This document shows, piece by piece, positions 16,635 through 22,901 of a stretch of 64,000 nt of DNA (its first letter is position 1; each line of letters opens with the position of its first letter). The stretch comes from Magnetospirillum sp. SS-4 (lineage in GTDB: Bacteria; Pseudomonadota; Alphaproteobacteria; Rhodospirillales; Magnetospirillaceae). A program made the translations under genes and the position numbers. Under the pieces are notes generated by a model. The model saw only the letters and a list, made by a program, of their open reading frames with translations. It did no database searches and was not told the origin of the DNA. The DNA lies in contig NZ_CACVCH010000001.1 of assembly GCF_902729425.1 (NCBI RefSeq), positions 131,501 through 195,500 of the forward strand, given 5' to 3'.

Positions 16635-17336
16635 ATGATCGCGCGCAGTCTCTTTGCCCTTGCCATCGCCGTGACCGTCCTGACGGGCGGCGCTTTCACC
16701 GCGGCCGCGGCCGAACAGGAATCGGCCATCGCCCGCGGCGGCCGCCTCTACGACAACTGGTACAAGGAAAAGAAGATGGATCGGCCCGACAAGGCCCATC
16801 CGGCTTATCCGGCGACCGGCAAATATCCCAAGCAGTCCTGGCGCTGCAAGGAATGCCACGGCTGGGATTATCGCGGCAAGGACGGCATCACCGCCAACAA
16901 CGACCACAATGTCGGCATCAAGGGCATCAACGCCGCCGCCGGCAAGGACCCGGCCGCCATCGCCGCCCTGCTGCGCGACAAGACCCATGCCTACGCCCCC
17001 GAACAGCTGAACGACAAGGATGTCCAGGATCTGGCCCTGTTCGTCTCCAAGGGACAGGTGGATACCTCGAAATTCATCGATTCCGCCTCGGGAAAGCCCA
17101 AGGGCAACGCCGCCAAGGGCGAGGTCTACTACAACACGCTGTGCGCCGGCTGCCACGGCATGGACGGCAAGAAGGTCAGCACCGGCATTCCGCTGGGCCA
17201 GGCCGCCGAGAACCCCTGGGACATGCTGCACAAGTCGCTGAACGGCCTGCCGGCCGAGGCGATGCCTGCCCTGCGCTCGCTTGACCCGTCGGTGGCCTCG
17301 GATACCGTCGCCTATACCCAGTCGCTGCCGAAATGA
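16635..17336 (+). CDS. Secreted diheme c-type cytochrome
   Basis: 233 residues. A signal peptide (MIARSLFALAIAVTVLTGG...AAAAE) is followed by two CXXCH sites, CKECHGWDYRGKDG near residue 75 and CAGCHGMDGKK near residue 173. The first sits in a conserved-looking SWRCKECHGWDY context, the second in a class I domain with a likely distal Met. It probably carries electrons in the periplasm, receiving them from the membrane-anchored tetraheme protein encoded next (4-nt overlap). The upstream AT-rich DNA (16536-16567) could hold a promoter. The partner enzyme is unknown. Confidence 0.85.
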   Translation: MIARSLFALAIAVTVLTGGAFTAAAAEQESAIARGGRLYDNWYKEKKMDRPDKAHPAYPATGKYPKQSWRCKECHGWDYRGKDGITANNDHNVGIKGINAAAGKDPAAIAALLRDKTHAYAPEQLNDKDVQDLALFVSKGQVDTSKFIDSASGKPKGNAAKGEVYYNTLCAGCHGMDGKKVSTGIPLGQAAENPWDMLHKSLNGLPAEAMPALRSLDPSVASDTVAYTQSLPK

Positions 17337-17881
17337 CCAGCGGGGCCGGAAACGGCGGCCGCAAGTGGCGAACGATGGGGCTGGCGGCGATTGCCGTCGT
17401 CGCCGGCATGGCGCTGATGCTGGGCATGATCGGGGCGATGGAGTGGACGAACCGTACCGAGTTCTGCGTCTCGTGCCATTCCATGCAGACCAATTACGAT
17501 GAACTGAAGAAATCGGTTCATTACACCAACCGGTCCGGCGCGCACGCCCAATGCGCCGATTGCCACGTCCCCAAGGAATGGGGGGCCAAGGTGATCCGCA
17601 AGGTGCTGGCGGTCAACGACGTCGTCGCCGAGATCAAGGGGACGCTGGACACGCCGGAAAAGTACGAGGCCAAGCGCGGCGAACTGGCGGAAAGGGTATG
17701 GAAATACATGGCGGCCAGCGGTTCGCGCGAATGCATGACCTGCCATTCCTACGAGTCCATGGGGGGGCCGAAGCAGAGCACGGCCGCTCGCCAGAAGCAT
17801 AAGGACGCCGCCCAGGAAGGCCGGACCTGCATCGCCTGCCACAAGGGCGTGGCCCATAAGATGCCGCCCCGCGAGGAGTGA
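17333..17881 (+). CDS. NapC/NirT-type membrane-anchored tetraheme cytochrome c
   Basis: 182 residues. One N-terminal membrane anchor (GLAAIAVVAGMALMLGMIGAM) precedes four CXXCH sites: CVSCH, CADCH, CMTCH and CIACH. This is the NapC/NirT/NrfH pattern, in which quinol electrons pass to periplasmic redox proteins. The ATG at 17333 overlaps the stop of the diheme cytochrome (ATGA). A hairpin terminator follows at 17922. There is no nitrate or nitrite reductase next to it, so its partner is probably the diheme cytochrome. Confidence 0.92.
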   Translation: MTSGAGNGGRKWRTMGLAAIAVVAGMALMLGMIGAMEWTNRTEFCVSCHSMQTNYDELKKSVHYTNRSGAHAQCADCHVPKEWGAKVIRKVLAVNDVVAEIKGTLDTPEKYEAKRGELAERVWKYMAASGSRECMTCHSYESMGGPKQSTAARQKHKDAAQEGRTCIACHKGVAHKMPPREE

Positions 17882-17921
17882 CCCGCCACCGGCTCGGGTG
17901 GAACGACGCGACAGTGAACCC

Positions 17922-17953
17922 GCCCTTCCCGCCACCGCGCGGGAAGGGCTTTT
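17922..17953 (+). terminator. Intrinsic terminator after the tetraheme gene
   Basis: An 11-bp perfect stem (GCCCTTCCCGC at 17922-17932 with GCGGGAAGGGC at 17939-17949) has a 6-nt loop and is followed by TTTT. Confidence 0.8.
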
Positions 17954-18000
17954 CATTGCTGAGTGGAACCGCCTCGATGCAGACACCAAAGGAAATCGTG

Positions 18001-18531
18001 ATGGCGAACCTGTGGACGACACTCTCCTGCACGTCCCGTTTATCTCTTTCCGCATTCGTCGGGGCGGCTCTGCTGGCGATAACCGGGCCTACGGCTGCGG
18101 CGGACGACCTGCACGTCCTGTGGAACCGGCAATGCGGCGGATGCCACGATCACGCCGGGGATTTCGCCCGCGACTCGCTGCGGGTGATCGACGGACAACT
18201 CGTCGGCAAGAGGCTGGGCGACACCGTCAACACCTATCTGGAAAAGCACAACGGCGGCTATTCCCCAGAGATCATTGCCGCCATGGCCGACATGCTGAAG
18301 GCGCAGGCGGGGACGCCGGATCTGTTCCGAACCATGTGCAATGAGTGCCATGGCCTTGCCACCCAATTTGTCCGTGAGCAGATCGTCAGCCGTGACGGTC
18401 GGCTCTATGGGCGCTATTCCGGCCACGATGTCGGCGTTACCCTACGTCGCCACGGCGGTCTGGATGACGAACAGGCGGCATTGATGTTGCAGGTGCTCGC
18501 CAGGATCGAGCGCGAGGTCCACCGCCCGTGA
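18001..18531 (+). CDS. Secreted diheme c-type cytochrome
   Basis: 176 residues. A signal peptide ends near PTAAA-DDL, and two heme sites are visible: CGGCHDHAGDF near residue 45 and CNECHGLATQFV near residue 115. The protein looks like two short repeated heme modules. I chose the ATG at 18001 (AAAGGAAA about 5 nt upstream); an in-frame ATG at 17977 is possible. It lies beyond the terminator of the preceding cytochrome pair, so it may be read separately or by read-through. The function is unknown beyond electron transfer. Confidence 0.8.
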   Translation: MANLWTTLSCTSRLSLSAFVGAALLAITGPTAAADDLHVLWNRQCGGCHDHAGDFARDSLRVIDGQLVGKRLGDTVNTYLEKHNGGYSPEIIAAMADMLKAQAGTPDLFRTMCNECHGLATQFVREQIVSRDGRLYGRYSGHDVGVTLRRHGGLDDEQAALMLQVLARIEREVHRP

Positions 18532-18666
18532 CCAGGACGCCGTTACGGCAAGAGGCATTGGGAAGTTACTTCAGAACAATTCCGTTTCCCGTTTTTGCCA
18601 CCCCGTCTATACTCCCGCCGATTTGTGCTGCGATGCAGCACCAACAAGCGCCATGGAGATGCAGTA

Positions 18667-19101
18667 ATGAACGGCGAATCCCTGAACGGAATGTATTTCG
18701 AGGAACTGTCGGTCGGTCAGTCGGCCATCTTCGCCAAGACCGTGACCGAAGCCGACATCGTCGCCTTCGCCGGGGTGTCGGGCGACTTCAACCCGGTGCA
18801 CATCAACGAGGAATTCGCCAGCCAGACCATGTTCAAGGGTCGCATCGCCCACGGCATGCTGTCGGCGGCCTTCGTCTCCACCGTGTTCGGCACCAAGCTG
18901 CCCGGACCGGGCTGCATCTACGTGTCGCAGCTGCTGAAGTTCAAGGCGCCGGTGCGTATCGGCGACACCGTCACCGCCCGGGTCGAGGTCACCGGCCTGA
19001 CCCCGGAAAAGAAATTCGCCACCTTCAAGACCACCTGCTCGGTGGCCGGCAAGATCGTCATGGACGGCGAGGCCACCCTGATGGTTCCGTCCAAGGGCTG
19101 A
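18667..19101 (+). CDS. phaJ: MaoC-family (R)-specific enoyl-CoA hydratase
   Basis: 144 residues with the hydratase-2 signature VSGDFNPVHINEEFA, in which the Asp and His five residues apart form the catalytic pair. This single-hotdog PhaJ type hydrates trans-2-enoyl-CoA to (R)-3-hydroxyacyl-CoA, feeding polyhydroxyalkanoate or lipid metabolism. A longer frame from 18595 starts in non-conserved sequence, so I chose the ATG at 18667. It is a single-gene unit ending in a hairpin, with no polymer synthase nearby. The fold call is strong, the pathway assignment moderate. Confidence 0.85.
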   Translation: MNGESLNGMYFEELSVGQSAIFAKTVTEADIVAFAGVSGDFNPVHINEEFASQTMFKGRIAHGMLSAAFVSTVFGTKLPGPGCIYVSQLLKFKAPVRIGDTVTARVEVTGLTPEKKFATFKTTCSVAGKIVMDGEATLMVPSKG

Positions 19102-19114
19102 CAGCCGCAAACGA

Positions 19115-19142
19115 GGGGGGCCGCCATTCCTAACGGCCCCCC
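19115..19142 (+). terminator. Hairpin after the MaoC-family gene
   Basis: GGGGGGCCG (19115-19123) pairs perfectly with CGGCCCCCC (19134-19142) across a 10-nt loop. The run of T appears only about 14 nt further on, so it may work poorly or need Rho. Confidence 0.6.
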
Positions 19143-19290
19143 ACTCCCGTCTCCCCTTTTCAGCCATGTGCGCCGCGCATGGCCGATCTACCCGCCCTTT
19201 CGCATGTGCGAGAGGCGATGTACATCTCCGGCACGCGCAGTCACCGCGACACCCGAACCGGCATCGCCGTCCGGGGCCAAGGAGAGCAGA

Positions 19291-19443
19291 ATGTACTTTT
19301 CCACCATGGATATCGTGTTGGCGGCCATCGCCCTGCTTGCCGTCGTCGGCGCGGCGATCTCCATCAGCGCATGGCGCCACGCCGTCCGCCTCGACCGCGA
19401 GGCCGCCGACCTTCCCGACGACGGCGTTTCCTCGACCGTCTGA
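19291..19443 (+). CDS. Small single-span membrane protein, 50 residues
   Basis: The ATG at 19291 has an ideal AAGGAG site at 19279-19284, which supports real translation. The protein has one membrane helix (MDIVLAAIALLAVVGAAISISAW) and then a charged tail (RHAVRLDREAADLPDDG). I do not recognise a family. Its size and topology resemble small accessory subunits of respiratory complexes, and it lies between cytochrome genes, but that is only suggestive. Confidence 0.6.
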   Translation: MYFSTMDIVLAAIALLAVVGAAISISAWRHAVRLDREAADLPDDGVSSTV

Positions 19444-19471
19444 CGCCCCCTCCGGTTCCGGAATCCCGGCG

Positions 19472-20167
19472 TCAGTCCATCAGCGACGACAGATAGGCCC
19501 ACAGATTGGTCCAGTCGGCGGCGGAACGGGCCTTGAGGATGTCCATGTCCTCGTGCTTGCGTTTGCCGTTCAGGAAGGTTTCCACCTGCACCTTGAGGTA
19601 ATGGATGTGCTGGCCGGCCAGCGGCGGCTTCTTGACGCGGCCCTCGCCCTTGCGGCCGTGGCAGGCGGCGCAGTCGGCGTCATAGAAGGCCTTGCCGGCG
19701 GCGACGTCGCCCGGCTCGCGCGGGATTTGCAGCACCTTCTTCATGATTTGCAGGCGGGCATAGCCGTCGGCCGGCATGTCGGCCGGCGGCTTGGTGTCCA
19801 GCTTGATCTCGGAGAGGTAGCGGGTGACGTCGAGGACGTCGGCCTCGGACAGTTCGCGATCCACCGCGAAGGGAATCATGGGGATGTTCTCGCGCTCGCG
19901 GGTCTTGAACTTGCGCATCTGGTCGGCCAGGTAATCGGCATTGATCCCGGCCAGGCGCGGATACTGCCCGCCGCCGCCGCCATTGCCCAGTTCGCCATGG
20001 CAGCCGCCGCAGATGCGCATCACGTCCTTGGCGTTGTCGGGATCGTAGACGTAGGGCTGTCCCTTGATCATGATGGGAGCCTGCTGGGCCCCGGCATCGG
20101 TCCCGGCCAGGAAAACGCCCCCCCAAACGGTGGCGGCGGCCATCGCCAGACGCAGTCCAATCCTCAT
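19472..20167 (-). CDS. Secreted diheme cytochrome c (c4-like)
   Basis: 231 residues. A signal peptide ends near TDAGAQQ, followed by two class I heme domains with CGGCHGELGN (near residue 53) and CAACHGRKGEG (near residue 167). Distal Met candidates are present in each half (for example ENIPMIPF). Such tandem-domain cytochromes pass electrons to terminal oxidases or periplasmic reductases. It is monocistronic on the minus strand and has a TTGA-N6-TCAA box 59 nt upstream, possibly an FNR-type site. Confidence 0.88.
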   Translation of the reverse strand: MRIGLRLAMAAATVWGGVFLAGTDAGAQQAPIMIKGQPYVYDPDNAKDVMRICGGCHGELGNGGGGGQYPRLAGINADYLADQMRKFKTRERENIPMIPFAVDRELSEADVLDVTRYLSEIKLDTKPPADMPADGYARLQIMKKVLQIPREPGDVAAGKAFYDADCAACHGRKGEGRVKKPPLAGQHIHYLKVQVETFLNGKRKHEDMDILKARSAADWTNLWAYLSSLMD

Positions 20168-20225
20168 CTCGGGTCCCTCCAGGTCAGGATGATGCCGTCG
20201 GTATCAACGCCACCGGCAAATTGCA

Positions 20226-20239
20226 TTGAGCAAAGTCAA
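20226..20239. promoter_or_regulatory. FNR/Crp-like box between the cytochrome and SGNH genes
   Basis: TTGAGCAAAGTCAA keeps the outer TTGA and TCAA of the FNR consensus TTGAT-N4-ATCAA but differs at the two inner bases. Its centre is 65 nt from the cytochrome start on the minus strand, compatible with an activator site near -41.5. This is a candidate only. Confidence 0.4.
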
Positions 20240-20292
20240 GTGACGCCCGGCATGGATGGACGGGCGGGCGGGCCTCGGCTATACAGACCCCC

Positions 20293-21333
20293 ATGCTGGG
20301 ACGCCTTATCCGGATCATCGCCGTCAACATCGCCATACTGGTCTTCGGGCTGCTGGCGATCGAGGCGCTGTTCGGAACCTGGTTCAGCAACGATCCGCTC
20401 GACCGTCTCAACATCGCCCGTTCCAGCGCCGCCCAGGTGGACGCCACCGGCCTTTATCCCGATGGCCGCGAATTCACCTATCGCCGCGATTCCTGGGGAT
20501 TTCGCGGCAACGGCATCGACCCGGCCGCCATCGACATCCTGACGGTGGGCGGCAGCACCACCAACCAGCTCTACCTGCCCGACGAACTGACCTGGCAGGC
20601 GGTGGCCGCCGCCCGGCTGGCCGAACGGGGCAAGCCGGTCGGCATCGCCAATTCCGGCATCGACGGCCAGAGCACCGTCGGGCATCTGTTCAATTTCGAG
20701 ACGTGGTATCCGGCGATTCCCGGCCTGAAGCCCCGCATCGTGCTGGCCTATGTCGGCATCAACGACGCCATGATCGGGGTCAACAGCACCGACACCCTGG
20801 CTTTTTCCAGTATCTTCAAATGGTTCCGCCACAACTCGGCGCTGTTCCGCCTGGGCCGCACCGTTACCGGGATGCTGGAGGCCCGGCGGACCAACCTGAC
20901 CCACAGCGCGCTGGACTTCGCCCGCGCCCAATGGACCGACACCCCGAACACCGCCACCAACCGCGAGGCCCGGCCGGTCGCCGACCCCGCCGCCTATGCC
21001 GAGCGGCTGCGCCGGATGGCCGGACGGATCGGAGCCATGGGAGCCAAGGCGGTGTTCGTCACCCAGACCCGCGGCGATTACAAGGTGGTGGACGGCAAGG
21101 TGTGGGGGCTGATCCGCGACGACGAGTTGAACGGCGTCGACAACTGGCGCCTGCTGGACGAGTTCAACCGGGTCACCCTGGCGGTGTGCGCCGAGGGCCA
21201 CGCGGTCTGCCTCGACCTCGCCGCCGAGCTCGCCTTCGCCGACGGCGATTTCTACGACCACGTCCACAATACCCCGGCCGGCGCCGCCAGGATCGGAGCT
21301 TGGCTGGCGGCGCGGCTGGAACCGCTACTCTGA
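20293..21333 (+). CDS. SGNH/GDSL-type hydrolase with N-terminal membrane anchor
   Basis: 346 residues. One hydrophobic segment (IIAVNIAILVFGLLAIEALFG) anchors it or serves as an uncleaved signal. The SGNH blocks are present: block I with the nucleophile Ser in TVGGSTTNQLY, block III Asn in YVGINDAM, and block V Asp/His in YDHVHNT. It is likely an esterase or acyl-transferring enzyme acting on envelope polysaccharide, but the substrate is not deducible. Its 3' end overlaps the convergent CBS gene by 9 nt. Confidence 0.8.
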   Translation: MLGRLIRIIAVNIAILVFGLLAIEALFGTWFSNDPLDRLNIARSSAAQVDATGLYPDGREFTYRRDSWGFRGNGIDPAAIDILTVGGSTTNQLYLPDELTWQAVAAARLAERGKPVGIANSGIDGQSTVGHLFNFETWYPAIPGLKPRIVLAYVGINDAMIGVNSTDTLAFSSIFKWFRHNSALFRLGRTVTGMLEARRTNLTHSALDFARAQWTDTPNTATNREARPVADPAAYAERLRRMAGRIGAMGAKAVFVTQTRGDYKVVDGKVWGLIRDDELNGVDNWRLLDEFNRVTLAVCAEGHAVCLDLAAELAFADGDFYDHVHNTPAGAARIGAWLAARLEPLL

Positions 21334-21714
21334 CGCGGCCTTCAGCTTGACCAGATCGCCGATGGACACCATGCCGACGACTACCCCGTCCCTGACCACC
21401 GGAATATGGCGGCAGCGGGTCTCGGTCATCACCGTCAGCAGGTAATCGACCTCGTCCTCCATGCGGCAGGTGATGACGTCGCGGGTCATGACCTCGGCAA
21501 CCGACATGTCGATGGAATCCCAGCCGTGGCGGGCGACGGCGCGGGCGAGGTCCCGTTCCGACAGAATGCCGATCACGCCGCCGGTGGGATCGGTGCAGAC
21601 CAGCGCCCCGATATTATTGTCCTGCAACAGCACCGCCGCCTCGTGCAGCGAATGTCCCGGGCTGACGCAATGAACGACATCGCCCTTTCCGGCAAGAACC
21701 TCTTCGACGCGCAT
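21325..21714 (-). CDS. Two-CBS-domain protein
   Basis: 129 residues made almost entirely of a CBS pair. The first repeat is about residues 10-65 (SLHEAAVLLQDNNIGALVC...GIISERD-like GILSERDLARAVA). The second is about 73-127 (VAEVMTRDVITCRMEDEVDYLLTVM...RHIPVVRDGVVVGMVSIGDLVK). Such stand-alone pairs bind adenosine nucleotides and act as regulatory modules. The partner is unknown. Confidence 0.9.
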   Translation of the reverse strand: MRVEEVLAGKGDVVHCVSPGHSLHEAAVLLQDNNIGALVCTDPTGGVIGILSERDLARAVARHGWDSIDMSVAEVMTRDVITCRMEDEVDYLLTVMTETRCRHIPVVRDGVVVGMVSIGDLVKLKAASE

Positions 21715-21904
21715 GGACGCTTCCTCAGGCTATGGGGAACACTCACCCGATCGAAAGTATGAGGCAAAACCCGGCTCCGGGCAAATCCGGCATGGACGGC
21801 GGGAATATGGCGGGCGAACCCGCCGACGCCCCACCCCGGTCTTGCGCTCTGTGCGGTAATCGAATACCCCTTGGGCCCTGGTTTTCGCTTAGGTCCCGTC
21901 CGAC

Positions 21905-22894
21905 ATGCGCCTGATCCGGCATTGTGGCGAGTTCAACCCCGAACACCGCGGTTGCGTGGTGGCGTTGGGCAATTTCGACGGCGTTCATCTCGGCCATCAG
22001 GCGGTGATCCTGACGGCCAGACGCATCGCCCGGGATATGGGCGTGCCCCACGCGGTGATGACCTTCGAACCGCATCCCCGCACCCTGTTCCACCCCGACC
22101 AGCCCCCCTTCCGCCTAACTCCGTTCCGGGTCAAGGCCCGCCTGATCGAGGCGCTGGGTATCGACCTGCTGCTGCAACAGCATTTCGATCTGGCCTTCGC
22201 CGGCATCACCGCCTCCCAGTTCATCGACGAACAGCTGGTCCAGTGCCTGGGAGCCCGCCATGTGGTGGTCGGCTACGACTACGTGTTCGGCAAGGGCCGC
22301 CAGGGCACCGGCGCCTTCCTCCAGAAGACCGGCGAGGAGCGGGGCTTCGGCGTCACCGTGGTGCCGCCGGAAACGGCGCCGTCCGGCGTGATCTATTCCT
22401 CGACCCAGGTGCGGGAATGCCTGCTGAACGCCCGGCCCGACGATGCCGCCCGGCTGCTGGGTCATTACTGGGAGATCGAGGGACGGGTCGAGCACGGCGA
22501 CGCCAGGGGCCGCATCCTGGGCTTTCCCACCGCCAACCTGCGCCTGGGCGAGTACCAGCATCCCGCCGCCGGCGTCTATGCGGTCCGCGCCGGCATCGAC
22601 AAGGGCGGCGCCACCGTCTGGCATGACGGCGTCGCCAATTTCGGCCGCCGCCCCACCTTCGACAAGACCGACGAATTGCTGGAAGTCCACCTGCTGGACT
22701 TCGACGAAGACCTCTACGGCCGCCACCTGCGGGTGGCGCTGATCGAGCACATCCGGCCCGAACGCAAGTTCTCCGGCCTCGACGAACTGAAGGCGCAAAT
22801 CGCCGCCGATGTCGAGACCGGGCGGACCCTGCTGGCCGGACGCCGTTTCACCGCGAATGCCGGCCCGATGGTGCCGGTCTCGCCCAACGCCTGA
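21905..22894 (+). CDS. ribF: Bifunctional riboflavin kinase/FAD synthetase
   Basis: 329 residues. The N-terminal FMN adenylyltransferase half has GNFDGVHLGHQAVI and the loop YSSTQVRECL. The C-terminal flavokinase half has RILGFPTANL and ends in the usual helix (FSGLDELKAQIAAD). It makes FMN and then FAD in the cytoplasm, needed by the local flavoproteins among others. It precedes ileS and lspA in the widespread ribF-ileS-lspA order, with ileS starting 7 nt after its stop. Confidence 0.96.
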   Translation: MRLIRHCGEFNPEHRGCVVALGNFDGVHLGHQAVILTARRIARDMGVPHAVMTFEPHPRTLFHPDQPPFRLTPFRVKARLIEALGIDLLLQQHFDLAFAGITASQFIDEQLVQCLGARHVVVGYDYVFGKGRQGTGAFLQKTGEERGFGVTVVPPETAPSGVIYSSTQVRECLLNARPDDAARLLGHYWEIEGRVEHGDARGRILGFPTANLRLGEYQHPAAGVYAVRAGIDKGGATVWHDGVANFGRRPTFDKTDELLEVHLLDFDEDLYGRHLRVALIEHIRPERKFSGLDELKAQIAADVETGRTLLAGRRFTANAGPMVPVSPNA

Positions 22895-22901
22895 GAATGC
22901 C

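Noticed and set aside
21732-21914. 60-codon frame with a CALCG motif upstream of ribF
   Set aside because: It has only one Cys pair plus a final Cys, no ribosome-binding site, and its end overlaps the ribF start. It is more likely chance coding in the intergenic gap.
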